Made by a program: the position numbers and the translations under genes. Positions 27,324 through 36,091 of a stretch of DNA of 64,000 nucleotides are shown here, piece by piece. Source of the stretch: Limnohabitans kasalickyi (GTDB taxonomy: Bacteria; Pseudomonadota; Gammaproteobacteria; Burkholderiales; Burkholderiaceae_C); assembly GCA_965234325.1 (NCBI GenBank), contig OZ248419.1, positions 62,001 through 126,000 of the forward strand. The letters run 5' to 3'. How positions within the stretch are numbered: position 1 is the stretch's first letter; each line of letters begins with the position of its first letter. The notes under the pieces were generated by a model. The model was not told the DNA's origin, made no database searches, and saw only the letters and a list, made by a program, of their open reading frames with translations.

Positions 27324-27332
27324 GGAGTTCTC

Positions 27333-28454
27333 TTGAGCCACCTCTTTTCTGAATTCACCCTCACCTCACCGCGCGGCCCTTTGACCTTGGCCAACCGCGG
27401 CGTCGTGGCCCCCATGTGCCAATACTCGGCCGACAACGGTCAGGCCACCGACTGGCACTTGATGCATTGGGGCAACCTGCTCAACAGCGGCGCAGCCCTG
27501 TTCATCATTGAAGCCACCGCTGTCACCGCACGCGGCCGCATCACGCCCTATTGCCTTGGCTTGTGGGACGATGCCACAGCCGCTGCACTGAACGACACCC
27601 TGCAGCGCGCACGCAAACTCGCGCCGCAAGTCCCCGTGTGCATCCAACTCGCACACGCAGGTCGCAAAGCCTCCAGCGCCGCCCCGTGGCAAGGGGGTCA
27701 ATTGGTCGACGATGCGCATGGCGGTTGGCACCCAGAAGCGCCTTCCGCGTTGCCGCATTTGGCGCAAGAAACACCACCTGAAGCCATCGACGCCCAAGGT
27801 TTGGAAGACATCAAACAGGCCTTCGTCAAAGCCGCCGAACGCGCCGACGCCATGGGCATTGAAGCCATTGAGTTGCACGGCGCTCATGGCTATTTGTTGC
27901 ACCAGTTTTTGTCCCCACTGTCCAACGTACGCACCGACGGCTACGGCGGCAACTTTGACGGCCGTACGCGCTTTCCCATGGAAGTATTTGAAGCCGTGCG
28001 CGCAGTTTACAAAGGCGCTTTGGGCATGCGTTTGTCCGCGACCGATTGGGTCGAAGGCGGCTGGACACCCGAAGAAACCGCCGACTTCTCGTTGCGCTTG
28101 AAACTTGCCGGCGCAGACTTCGTGCACATTTCCTCAGGCGGCGTGTCGTCGCAGCAAAAGATCGCGATTGGCCCCGAGTACCAAGTGCCTTTCGCCAAGT
28201 TGGTGAAACAGAAAGCTCAACTGCCCACCATCGCTGTGGGCTTGATCACCGAACCCCAACAGGCCGAAGACATCTTGGCACGCGGTGACGCTGATCTGGT
28301 CGCTTTGGCCCGCAGCTTTTTGTATAAACCCCGCTGGATGTGGGAAGCCGCAGCGGCGCTTCAAGGCACCGTGCAAGCTAGCCCACAATATTGGCGCAGC
28401 ATGCCGCGCGAAGCGCAAACCATTTTTGGCACCGTGCGTATTGGCCAACGATAA
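27333..28454 (+). CDS. Old Yellow Enzyme, YqjM-type NADPH:flavin oxidoreductase
   Basis: 373 residues from TTG 27333, supported by GGAG seven bases upstream; no ATG is nearby. An FMN TIM barrel reducing activated C=C bonds. The thermophilic-like/YqjM class is shown by VVAPMCQYSAD with the redox-sensing Cys, and by IQLAHAGRKAS and HGAHGYLLHQFLSP (the His pair binds substrate oxygen). FMN phosphate is bound near ADLVALARSFL. Physiological substrate unknown. Confidence 0.93.
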   Translation: MSHLFSEFTLTSPRGPLTLANRGVVAPMCQYSADNGQATDWHLMHWGNLLNSGAALFIIEATAVTARGRITPYCLGLWDDATAAALNDTLQRARKLAPQVPVCIQLAHAGRKASSAAPWQGGQLVDDAHGGWHPEAPSALPHLAQETPPEAIDAQGLEDIKQAFVKAAERADAMGIEAIELHGAHGYLLHQFLSPLSNVRTDGYGGNFDGRTRFPMEVFEAVRAVYKGALGMRLSATDWVEGGWTPEETADFSLRLKLAGADFVHISSGGVSSQQKIAIGPEYQVPFAKLVKQKAQLPTIAVGLITEPQQAEDILARGDADLVALARSFLYKPRWMWEAAAALQGTVQASPQYWRSMPREAQTIFGTVRIGQR

Positions 28455-28482
28455 AACCAAAAAAATTCAAAGGAACCACAAC

Positions 28483-29475
28483 ATGAACCTGTTCAACCGT
28501 CGTCAACTCCACATCACGTTGGCAGCCTTAGCCGCACTGACTAGCCTAGCGTCGTCGCCCGTTTGGGCGCAAGCCGATGCCTACCCCAGCAAGCCCATCA
28601 CCTTGGTCGTGCCCAACCCGCCCGGTGGCTTGGTCGACACCTCGGCTCGCTTGGTGAGCGAGTCTTTAGGCCGCTTGATCGGTCAATCTGTGGTGGTCGA
28701 CAACAAACCCGGTGGCAGTGGCAATTTGGCTTACTCCCTCGTGGCACGCAGCCCCAAGGACGGCCACACGGTGCTGGTGTCGTATTCGGGCTACCACATC
28801 GCCAACCCCATCCTGATGGACAAACTGCCTTGGGAACTCAAAGACCTCACGCCCGTGGGCTTGGTCACGGTGGCCACCAACGTCATTGCAGTCCACCCTT
28901 CCGTGCCTGCCAACACGCTCAAAGAGTTCATCGCGTGGGCCAAACAAAACCCGGGCAAGCTCAATTACGCATCACAAGGCAATGGCTCTGTGTCGCACAT
29001 TGGCACCGAAATTTTCAAGCAGCAAACCGGCATTGAGATGACGCATGTGCCTTACAAAGGTTCGGGCCAAGCCATTCAAGATGTGTTGGCCGGCCAAGTG
29101 CAAGTGTTCATCACCACACCACCGTCGGTGATGGGCCATGTGCTCAGCGGCAAGCTCAAAGCCTTGGCCGTCACAGGCAAGATTCGCCATCCCCAATTGC
29201 CACAAGTACCCACCGCGTCCGAAGCGGGTTTGACGGGTTTTGAGTTGGAGTCGTGGGTGGCTTTGTACGCCGCCAGCGGCACGCCCAAAGAGGTGGTGCA
29301 AAAACTCTCAGCCGAGGTCAAACGCGGCATGGAGCTGCCTGAGACCAAGCAACGCGCCGATCTGGCGGGCATTGAAATTCGCTACCTCACCCCTGACAAC
29401 ACCACCAAGCTGCTGGAGCGCGACACCCTCAGCTGGGCCAAAGCCATCAAGGCCGGCAACATCAAGTTCGATTGA
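28483..29475 (+). CDS. Bug/TctC-family tripartite tricarboxylate receptor
   Basis: 330 residues from ATG 28483 with AAAGGA upstream. Signal peptide about 1-30 (ends VWAQA). Periplasmic receptor signature YPSKPITLVVPNPPGG, VVDNKPGGSGN and the later VPYKGSGQA loop. Burkholderiales encode many such orphans; no TctA/TctB membrane partner is present. It follows the Old Yellow Enzyme gene by 28 bases and is probably in its operon. Its 3' end overlaps the convergent SDR gene by 14 bases. Confidence 0.92.
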   Translation: MNLFNRRQLHITLAALAALTSLASSPVWAQADAYPSKPITLVVPNPPGGLVDTSARLVSESLGRLIGQSVVVDNKPGGSGNLAYSLVARSPKDGHTVLVSYSGYHIANPILMDKLPWELKDLTPVGLVTVATNVIAVHPSVPANTLKEFIAWAKQNPGKLNYASQGNGSVSHIGTEIFKQQTGIEMTHVPYKGSGQAIQDVLAGQVQVFITTPPSVMGHVLSGKLKALAVTGKIRHPQLPQVPTASEAGLTGFELESWVALYAASGTPKEVVQKLSAEVKRGMELPETKQRADLAGIEIRYLTPDNTTKLLERDTLSWAKAIKAGNIKFD

Positions 29476-30400
29476 TGGTTGGCGAGCTGGTCAAGCCCGC
29501 CGTCACATCCGCATAGCGCAGCTGCAACCGCAGCTCACGCTTCATGCGGGTGTTCTGCAGGCGGCGTGACTCACTCATGAAACTCAGCTGCATTGCAGGG
29601 ACGTCCGCCTGCGCTTGCGTACGGCTGATGCGTGGCGGTTTGGGCAAACCGTACAAGCCTGCCGCCATGTCGAAGTAATCGCCCATCAACAAGCTGCTGT
29701 CGTCGCTCACGTTGTAAGCGCGCTGCGTCTTGCCGCGCCACAAGGCCAGCTGGCAAGCGCGGGCCAAATCATCGGCGTGAATGTGGTTGGTGAACACATC
29801 GTCCGCGCGATTCAGCACGGGCGCCCCGCGCAACAAACGCTCACGAGGCGTACCGCCTTCGCGGTCAGGCGCGTAAATGCCCGGGATACGCAACACGCTC
29901 ACACGCACCGCATGGCCCCGCAAACGCGCATAGTGGCGCTGCCGCGCCTCTGCGTCCACACGGCGCATGGCACGCGGCGTGGCGGGGTTCACAGGGCGGC
30001 TGTCGCTCACCCAAGCACCCGCGCAATCGCCAAACACGCCACTGGTCGAGCCATACACCCAGCTGCGCGGCGGCGTGCGCACGCTGAGGGCACGGGTGAG
30101 TGCTTGGGTGCGTGGGTCGGTACTGCCGCGCAAAGGCGGTGGCGCTAAGTGAATGACTCGGGTGGCCAAGCCCGCCAAGCGCTTCAAGGTGACAGGCTGG
30201 TCTAAATCGCCCAGCAACGGTGTGACGCCCAAGGCCCGCAATTCGGCCAGACGCGCAGCATTAGAAGTCAGCGCCAGCACGCGCACATGGCGCTGGGCGC
30301 GCACCACACGCACGCCCACATCACCACAACCGATGATCAGTAAGCGTTCACGTCGAAATCGGGCAGGCAAAGCGCCAAGAGGGGATTGGTTGGAGGGCAA
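29462..30400 (-). CDS. NAD(P)-dependent epimerase/SDR-like protein (YeeZ-like)
   Basis: 312 residues from TTG 30400. An extended-type Rossmann start LLIIGCGDVGVRVV, the helix turn RVIHLAPPP, active-site YGSTSGVFG and a C-terminal NHIHADDLARACQLALW block match the atypical short-chain epimerases. The classical YxxxK catalytic pair is not obvious. The function is unassigned; it is divergent from the ferredoxin-reductase gene 34 bases away. Confidence 0.8.
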   Translation of the reverse strand: MPSNQSPLGALPARFRRERLLIIGCGDVGVRVVRAQRHVRVLALTSNAARLAELRALGVTPLLGDLDQPVTLKRLAGLATRVIHLAPPPLRGSTDPRTQALTRALSVRTPPRSWVYGSTSGVFGDCAGAWVSDSRPVNPATPRAMRRVDAEARQRHYARLRGHAVRVSVLRIPGIYAPDREGGTPRERLLRGAPVLNRADDVFTNHIHADDLARACQLALWRGKTQRAYNVSDDSSLLMGDYFDMAAGLYGLPKPPRISRTQAQADVPAMQLSFMSESRRLQNTRMKRELRLQLRYADVTAGLTSSPTINRT

Positions 30401-30434
30401 AATACAGCCTATAAAAGTTCAAGGATACCCAAAG

Positions 30435-31466
30435 ATGAGTTTCAACATCACGGTCCAGCCCAGTGGCCGCACTTTCACCGCCAACGCTGACGAAACGCTC
30501 CTGATTGCAGGCATGCGCCAAGGCATTGGTTTGCCTTACGGCTGCAAAGACGGTGCCTGCGGTTCTTGCAAATGCAAAAAGATTTCGGGCGATGTGACCC
30601 ATGGCAAGCACCAAGAAAAAGCCCTGAGCGCTGAAGAAGCCGCCAACGGCTTTGTGCTCACCTGCTGCGCCACCGCCCACAGCGATGTGGTGCTGGAGTC
30701 GCGCCAAGTGGTGGAAGAAGGTGCGTTTCCCATCAAGAAGATGCCGGTACGCGTGATCTCACTCGAGAAAGCCTCGCACGACGTGATGATCGTCAAACTC
30801 CAACTGCCCGCCAACGACGTGATGAAGTTTCACGCCGGTCAGTACATCGACTTTTTGTTGCGCGATGGCGATCGCCGCAGCTACTCGATGGGCAATGCGC
30901 CACACACCTTGATCGCGGGCAGCCCCGCGATTGAATTGCACATCCGCCACATGCCCGGCGGCAAGTTCACCGACCATGTGTTTGGTGCCATGAAAGAAAA
31001 AGAAATTCAACGCATCGAAGGTCCGCAAGGCACGTTCTTCTTGCGCGAAGACTCAGAGAAGCCTTTGGTGTTCTTGGCTTCGGGCACAGGCTTTGCCCCG
31101 ATCAAGGCCATCTTGGAACACATGCAATTTAAGGGCATCACACGGCCTGTCACGCTCTACTGGGGTGGCCGCCGGCCTGAAGACTTGTATTTGAACGACT
31201 GGGTGCAAGCCCAATTGGCCAACATGCCCAATTTGACTTACGTGCCCGTCATCTCCAACGCCTTGCCTGAAGACAACTGGAGCGGCCGTACCGGCTTTGT
31301 GCACCAAGCCGTGTTGCAAGACACCCCTGACCTCAGCGGCTATCAGGTCTACGCGTGTGGTGCGCCCATCGTGGTGGACTCGGCGCGTGCCGACTACACC
31401 GCAGCAGGGTTGCCCGCTGATGAGTTTTACGCCGACTCGTTCACCTCGGCTGCCGACAAAGCCTGA
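30435..31466 (+). CDS. [2Fe-2S] ferredoxin-type NAD(P)H oxidoreductase (CDP-6-deoxy-glucoseen reductase-like)
   Basis: 343 residues from ATG 30435 (AAGGA nine bases before). An N-terminal plant-type ferredoxin with Cys37, Cys42, Cys45 and Cys77, a flavin domain with RSYSMGNAP, and a C-terminal NAD domain with ASGTGFAPIKAILEH. It is commonly annotated as CDP-6-deoxy-delta-3,4-glucoseen reductase by similarity to AscD, or as a generic oxygenase reductase. No dideoxysugar genes are nearby, so the role as a reductase for an unseen oxygenase is more likely. Confidence 0.9.
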   Translation: MSFNITVQPSGRTFTANADETLLIAGMRQGIGLPYGCKDGACGSCKCKKISGDVTHGKHQEKALSAEEAANGFVLTCCATAHSDVVLESRQVVEEGAFPIKKMPVRVISLEKASHDVMIVKLQLPANDVMKFHAGQYIDFLLRDGDRRSYSMGNAPHTLIAGSPAIELHIRHMPGGKFTDHVFGAMKEKEIQRIEGPQGTFFLREDSEKPLVFLASGTGFAPIKAILEHMQFKGITRPVTLYWGGRRPEDLYLNDWVQAQLANMPNLTYVPVISNALPEDNWSGRTGFVHQAVLQDTPDLSGYQVYACGAPIVVDSARADYTAAGLPADEFYADSFTSAADKA

Positions 31467-31501
31467 GTCAACTCAGCCACCTAAGCCTCGAAAGCCTTCA
31501 C

Positions 31502-32545
31502 ATGCCCCACATTCAAACGCAAACCACAGGCGCCACCCACATCGCTGTCCATCGCAAGATTCAAGCGGCCAGTGTCTATCTGGGGCTGGGCTTAGGTCTA
31601 GGTTTGGCGACAGCGTCACTCACAGCCAATGCACAAAGCTTTCCCACCAAACCCATTCGATGGGTGGTGGTGGCGCCTGCAGGCTCATCATTGGATGTGA
31701 TCGCACGCGCCATGCAAGACCGCCTCAAAGACAATTTGGGGCAAGCGGTGGTGGTCGAAAACAAACCTCAAGCCGGTGGCACCGTGGGCACCAACGAAGT
31801 GGCCAAGTCAGCGCCAGATGGCTACACCTGGGTCATGTCGTACAACGGGCCTTTGTCGTTTGCGCCCTACCTTTACCCCAAACTGCCTTATCAGCCTTTG
31901 AAAGACTTGCAGGCGGTCATGATCACCACCTCGCAACCCAACGTCATTGCTGCCAACGTGCAACTGCCTGCCAACAACATGCGGGAGTTGGTCGGACTGC
32001 TGAAGGACTCTCCGGGCAAATACAACTTTGCATCGGTGGGCAATGGCAGCTCGTCGCACCTGACGATGGAATACATCAAGGCGGTCACGAACACCTTCAC
32101 GGTTCACATTCCGTTCAACGGGAGCCCACCTGCGGTGCTCTCTACCTTGTCGGGTGAGACCCACTTGATTGCCTCAGTTCCCACGGTCATCGCACCCCAA
32201 GTCAGACAAGGTCGTTTGAAGTATTTAGCGGTCACCAGTGCGCAGCGTTACGCCTTGCTGCCCGATGTGCCCACGGTGGCCGAGAGTGGCTTGCCCGAAC
32301 TGAAAGGCTTTGAAGCTTTGGCTTGGAACGGCGTGTTAGTCGCCGCTGGCACCCCGCGTGCCGTGGTGGACCGCATCAACAGTGCACTCAACGCAGCCTT
32401 GCAAGACCCCGCCGTCAAAGAACGCCTCAAAGCGGCAGGACTCGAAGCCATCGGCGGCACGCCTGAGCAGTTCGCCAAGTTGATTCAAGATGAGTCCACC
32501 AAATGGGCACCCATCATTCAACGCTCTGGCGCACGCATTGACTGA
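31502..32545 (+). CDS. Bug/TctC-family tripartite tricarboxylate receptor, second copy
   Basis: 347 residues. A somewhat long N-region precedes the hydrophobic core (YLGLGLGLGLATASLTANAQS), then SFPTKPIRWVVVAPAGSSLD, VVVENKPQAGGTVGTNEVA and the family C-terminus LIQDESTKWAPIIQRSGARID. It is only distantly like the 28.5-kb copy, so not a recent duplication. It is 35 bases after the reductase gene and probably cotranscribed. No transport partners. Confidence 0.92.
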   Translation: MPHIQTQTTGATHIAVHRKIQAASVYLGLGLGLGLATASLTANAQSFPTKPIRWVVVAPAGSSLDVIARAMQDRLKDNLGQAVVVENKPQAGGTVGTNEVAKSAPDGYTWVMSYNGPLSFAPYLYPKLPYQPLKDLQAVMITTSQPNVIAANVQLPANNMRELVGLLKDSPGKYNFASVGNGSSSHLTMEYIKAVTNTFTVHIPFNGSPPAVLSTLSGETHLIASVPTVIAPQVRQGRLKYLAVTSAQRYALLPDVPTVAESGLPELKGFEALAWNGVLVAAGTPRAVVDRINSALNAALQDPAVKERLKAAGLEAIGGTPEQFAKLIQDESTKWAPIIQRSGARID

Positions 32546-32549
32546 GCGC

Positions 32550-32570
32550 AAGTCGGTTTTAAACCGACTT
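32550..32570. terminator. Inverted repeat between convergent genes
   Basis: AAGTCGGTT-(3)-AACCGACTT, with the 3' arm repeated directly at 32573-32581. It lies between the convergent Bug receptor and phyH-like genes. The T-run is short, so termination is plausible rather than clear. Confidence 0.45.
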
Positions 32571-32580
32571 TGAACCGACT

Positions 32581-33390
32581 TTAGGCCTGCCTGTGCCCCA
32601 CTTGAAAGTCGTTGCGTCCTGTGCGGTCTTCACCGCGTAGCAGCCACAAAGGACGCGTGCCAAAACTCACGGGCACACCGGTCTTGCCGTCCATAGGGCG
32701 CAAGTCACGGTCAAACAAAGAGGTGCCAGGCATGAAGCGCAAAGCCACGCCGGTTCGACGCTGGGTGGAGGTGTTGGCTTTGGCCCCGTGGATCATGTAG
32801 ACGTCATGCATGGACATCTGGCCTGGCTGCAACTCCAAATCAACCGCCTGCGCCTCGTCGAAAGTGCCTTCGGCCATGCGTTGGTTCAAGACCAAATCTT
32901 GGCGGTCTTCGTGCAGATGCTCGTGCAATACATGGTCACGGTGCGAACCGGGGACAACACGCAAACACCCGTTCTCACGCGTGCTGGGCTCCAAGGCCAC
33001 CCAGACAGTACAAGTGGCCAAAGGACGAATGGGCCAGTAATGGCCGTCTTGGTGCCACGGAGTTTCAAACCCCTCACTGGCCGGTTTGCAAAACACATGA
33101 CAGCCCCACAAGATGATGTCGGGCCCTATCAATTGCTCGACCAAATCCACAATCGGCTTGTGCATCGCGAGCTCTAAAAAGCGCTGACTGCCGTGCACGC
33201 CTTCGTCGTTGCGCCCCTCAATGTGGGCGCTCACCAGCTTTTCAGGGCGCACACCTGGGTTGTTGGCAATCAGGGTGTTGAGGGCGTCTTGCAAGCCCTT
33301 GAGCAACTCCGGCTCCAAACGGTAAGGCGGAATCACAAAGCCTTGTGTTTGGTAATGGGTGATGTCGTCGGCACTGAGTCGCTGGGTCAT
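32581..33390 (-). CDS. Phytanoyl-CoA dioxygenase family protein
   Basis: 269 residues. A double-stranded beta-helix Fe(II)/2-oxoglutarate dioxygenase: iron ligands His113 and Asp115 (WHQDGHYWP) and distal His201 (MIHGAKANTS), with 2-oxoglutarate-binding Arg in STQRRTG. The family hydroxylates lipids or small molecules; the substrate here is unknown. It starts 5 bases after the livF stop and so closes the liv operon, hinting at a role linked to an imported branched or amide-type substrate (inference). Confidence 0.9.
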   Translation of the reverse strand: MTQRLSADDITHYQTQGFVIPPYRLEPELLKGLQDALNTLIANNPGVRPEKLVSAHIEGRNDEGVHGSQRFLELAMHKPIVDLVEQLIGPDIILWGCHVFCKPASEGFETPWHQDGHYWPIRPLATCTVWVALEPSTRENGCLRVVPGSHRDHVLHEHLHEDRQDLVLNQRMAEGTFDEAQAVDLELQPGQMSMHDVYMIHGAKANTSTQRRTGVALRFMPGTSLFDRDLRPMDGKTGVPVSFGTRPLWLLRGEDRTGRNDFQVGHRQA

Positions 33391-33395
33391 GGTAA

Positions 33396-34124
33396 TTACG
33401 CTCCTAAATAAGCTGCTCGTACTTTGGGGTCATGCAACAGGTCTTGCGCGGGGCCACTGAGGGTGATCACACCCGATTCCATCACGTAGCCACGATCGGC
33501 AATTTGCAAGGCCCGGCTGGCATTTTGCTCGACCAGCAAAATCGTCACGCCTTGGGCCGAGACCTCACGGATGACCTCAAAAATCTTGTCCACCATGATG
33601 GGCGACAAGCCCATGGATGGTTCGTCGAGCAACAGCATTTGGGGTCGACTCATCAAGGCGCGGCCCATGGCCAGCATTTGCTGCTCGCCGCCGGACAAAG
33701 TGCCGGCCAGTTGATCGCGCCGCTCTTTGAGGCGCGGAAAGGTGGTGAACACGCGCTCGATGTCGTCGGTAATTGCCGCTTTGTCGTCGCGCAGATAAGC
33801 GCCCATTTGCAAGTTTTCAAGGATGGTCATGCGCGTGAACACACCACGGCCTTCGGGCACCATGGCCAAGCCTTGTTGCACCAAGTTCCAAGCGCCTTGG
33901 CCAGCGATGTTTTGGCCCGCCAACTCAATCTGGCCGCCACCCAAGGGCAAGAGCCCGGTGATGGCGTTCATGGTGGTGGTTTTGCCTGCCCCGTTAGAGC
34001 CGATGAGCGACACCAACTCGCCTGCCCTCACCTCAAAGCTCACGCCCTTGACGGCTTGAATGCCGCCGTAGCCGACTTTGAGATCGCTGACCTTCAGCAG
34101 CACCTTTGAGTTGTAATGGGTCAT
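33396..34124 (-). CDS. livF: Branched-chain amino acid ABC transporter ATP-binding protein LivF
   Basis: 242 residues from ATG 34124. Walker A GSNGAGKTT, signature TLSGGEQQMLAMGRAL, Walker B LLLDEPSMGLSP; SLIGSNGAGK and GRGVFTRMTILENL are LivF-like. It couples ATP hydrolysis to import through LivH/LivM. Last transport gene of the cluster, ahead of the dioxygenase. Confidence 0.95.
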   Translation of the reverse strand: MTHYNSKVLLKVSDLKVGYGGIQAVKGVSFEVRAGELVSLIGSNGAGKTTTMNAITGLLPLGGGQIELAGQNIAGQGAWNLVQQGLAMVPEGRGVFTRMTILENLQMGAYLRDDKAAITDDIERVFTTFPRLKERRDQLAGTLSGGEQQMLAMGRALMSRPQMLLLDEPSMGLSPIMVDKIFEVIREVSAQGVTILLVEQNASRALQIADRGYVMESGVITLSGPAQDLLHDPKVRAAYLGA

Positions 34125-34125
34125 G

Positions 34126-34986
34126 TCAGTGCGCTCCCGTGCCGAGATAGGCGTCAATCACCTGCGCGTTGCGCTGCACCTCGGCGGGTGTGCCTTGCGC
34201 AATCACTTTACCGTAATCGAGCACGGTCACGCGGTCGCACAGGCCCATGACCAGCTTCACGTCATGCTCGATCAGCAAGACCGTGCGCTGGTCGCGACGA
34301 ATTTTGTCGATCAGCTCGCGCAGCTGCACTTTCTCTGTCGCGTTCATGCCGGCCGCCGGCTCGTCCAAGGCAATGAGTTGCGGGTCGGTGGCCAAGGCGC
34401 GCGCAATTTCTAAACGCCGCTGGTCGCCGTAGCTGAGCGTGCGTGATTTGTAATCGGCGAGCAGCCCAATGCCCACGTAGTCCAGCAGTTCGCGCGCACG
34501 CTGTTCAATCGCCGCTTCTTCGGCAACAAAGGCACGGGTTCTGAAAATCGCCCCCAACAAGCCGGAATGCGTGCGCACATGACGGCCCACCATCACGTTT
34601 TCCAGCGCCGTCATCTCGGCAAACAAACGGATGTTTTGGAAGGTGCGGGCAATGCCGGCTTGGGCCACACGGTGCACCTCGGTGGGCTGGTAAGGCTGGC
34701 CGGCCAATTCAAACTGGCCGCTGTCGGGGGTGTACAGGCCGGTGATGACGTTGAAAAACGTGGTCTTGCCAGCGCCGTTGGGGCCAATCAAGCCATAGAC
34801 CTGGCCGCGCTCGATCTGCATGCCCACCTCGCTCAAGGCTTGCAAACCGCCAAAGCGTTTGGAGATGCCGGACACGTTCAACACCCAATCGGCTGGCGAA
34901 GTGATGTTTGCACTCGAAGGAGTGATGGGCGCACTAGAAGAAGTATTGGCCAAGCTGGAAGGGGTGCTGGTGCTGGTACTGCTCAT
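34126..34986 (-). CDS. livG: Branched-chain amino acid ABC transporter ATP-binding protein LivG, with Ser/Thr-rich N-terminal tail
   Basis: 286 residues. The ATPase core starts at about residue 34 (WVLNVSGISKRFGG): Walker A GPNGAGKTTFFN, the LivG-specific IARTFQNIRLF, signature TLSYGDQRRLEIARA, Walker B LIALDEPAAGMN. Residues 1-33 are almost only Ser, Thr, Pro, Ala and Asn, absent from ordinary LivG. The ATG at 34986 overlaps the livM TGA (ATGA), which supports the long form, but a GTG at residue 35 (34884) would give a normal protein. Confidence 0.93.
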   Translation of the reverse strand: MSSTSTSTPSSLANTSSSAPITPSSANITSPADWVLNVSGISKRFGGLQALSEVGMQIERGQVYGLIGPNGAGKTTFFNVITGLYTPDSGQFELAGQPYQPTEVHRVAQAGIARTFQNIRLFAEMTALENVMVGRHVRTHSGLLGAIFRTRAFVAEEAAIEQRARELLDYVGIGLLADYKSRTLSYGDQRRLEIARALATDPQLIALDEPAAGMNATEKVQLRELIDKIRRDQRTVLLIEHDVKLVMGLCDRVTVLDYGKVIAQGTPAEVQRNAQVIDAYLGTGAH

Positions 34987-36086
34987 GCTTGACCTCCCGC
35001 TGCGGGCAAGTTTTTGCCATGCTCAGGCGTAGGCCACAAGCCACGTGGCCGCCAAAGCATGATGACGATCATGGCCAGCGCAATCAACAGCTGACGCAAG
35101 ATGGCCGCGTCCAAACGCCCACCCGTCATCTCTTGCAACGGCCCCGCCACATAGCGCAGGGCTTCGGGCAAAGCGGCCAACAACACCGCGCCCAAAATGA
35201 CGCCGGGCAAATGGCCCAAGCCTCCCAAAACCACCATCGCCACAATCATCACCGACTCCATCAGGCTGAACGACTCTGGGGACACAAAGCCCTGAAACGA
35301 CGCAAACATCGCCCCCGACACACCGCCAAAGGACGCGCCCATGCCAAAGGCCATGAGTTTCAAGTTGCGGGTGTTCAAGCCCATGGCTTTGGCCGCGATT
35401 TCGTCTTCACGAATGGCCATCCAAGCGCGGCCGATACGCGAGTGTTCGAGCCGCGAACACAGCACCACGCTCACCACCACCAAGGCCAAGAACAGGTAGT
35501 AATACAGGGTCACCGAGGGCAGCTGAAAGAAGCCCAAATCCAAACGCCGCGACAGGGGGTAGCCAAAGACCGTCACCGCATCAATTTGCCCCAAGCCTTT
35601 GGGGCCATTGGTGATGTTGACGGGATGGTCCAAGTTGTTCAAAAACACGCGGATGATTTCGCCAAAGCCCAGCGTGACGATGGCCAAGTAATCGCCGCGC
35701 AGCTTCAACGTGGGCGCACCCAGCAAGAGACCGAACAGCCCCGCCAAGCCCGCTGCCAACGGCAGCACCAGCCACAAACTCATGTGCAAGCCATCTGGAA
35801 ACAAAGTGGCGATGAGGGGAAACGTCTCGGTCAAATGGGGCGAGGCCATCAAACCAAACAAGTAAGCGCCCACAGCAAAGAAGGCCACATAACCTAAATC
35901 CAGCAAACCGGCGTAGCCCACCACGATGTTCAGGCCCAGTGCCAGCAACACATAGAGCAGCGACATGTCGGCAATGCGCACCCAGGCATTGCCAAAGCTT
36001 TGCAGCACCAAGGGCAACACCAACGCCAAGCCCAAGATGAGCCAAGGTTGGTCGAGCCCGCGTTTAGAAAGATAAGTCTGTGTCAT
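34983..36086 (-). CDS. livM: Branched-chain amino acid ABC transporter permease LivM
   Basis: 367 residues from ATG 36086; the upstream extension to 36212 would overlap livH. Eight or more membrane segments with the family blocks LNIVVGYAGLLDLGYVAFFAVGAY and the EAA-like AIREDEIAAKAMGLN loop that contacts the ATPases. Stop overlaps the livG start. Confidence 0.94.
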   Translation of the reverse strand: MTQTYLSKRGLDQPWLILGLALVLPLVLQSFGNAWVRIADMSLLYVLLALGLNIVVGYAGLLDLGYVAFFAVGAYLFGLMASPHLTETFPLIATLFPDGLHMSLWLVLPLAAGLAGLFGLLLGAPTLKLRGDYLAIVTLGFGEIIRVFLNNLDHPVNITNGPKGLGQIDAVTVFGYPLSRRLDLGFFQLPSVTLYYYLFLALVVVSVVLCSRLEHSRIGRAWMAIREDEIAAKAMGLNTRNLKLMAFGMGASFGGVSGAMFASFQGFVSPESFSLMESVMIVAMVVLGGLGHLPGVILGAVLLAALPEALRYVAGPLQEMTGGRLDAAILRQLLIALAMIVIMLWRPRGLWPTPEHGKNLPAAGGQA

Positions 36087-36091
36087 GTCCG

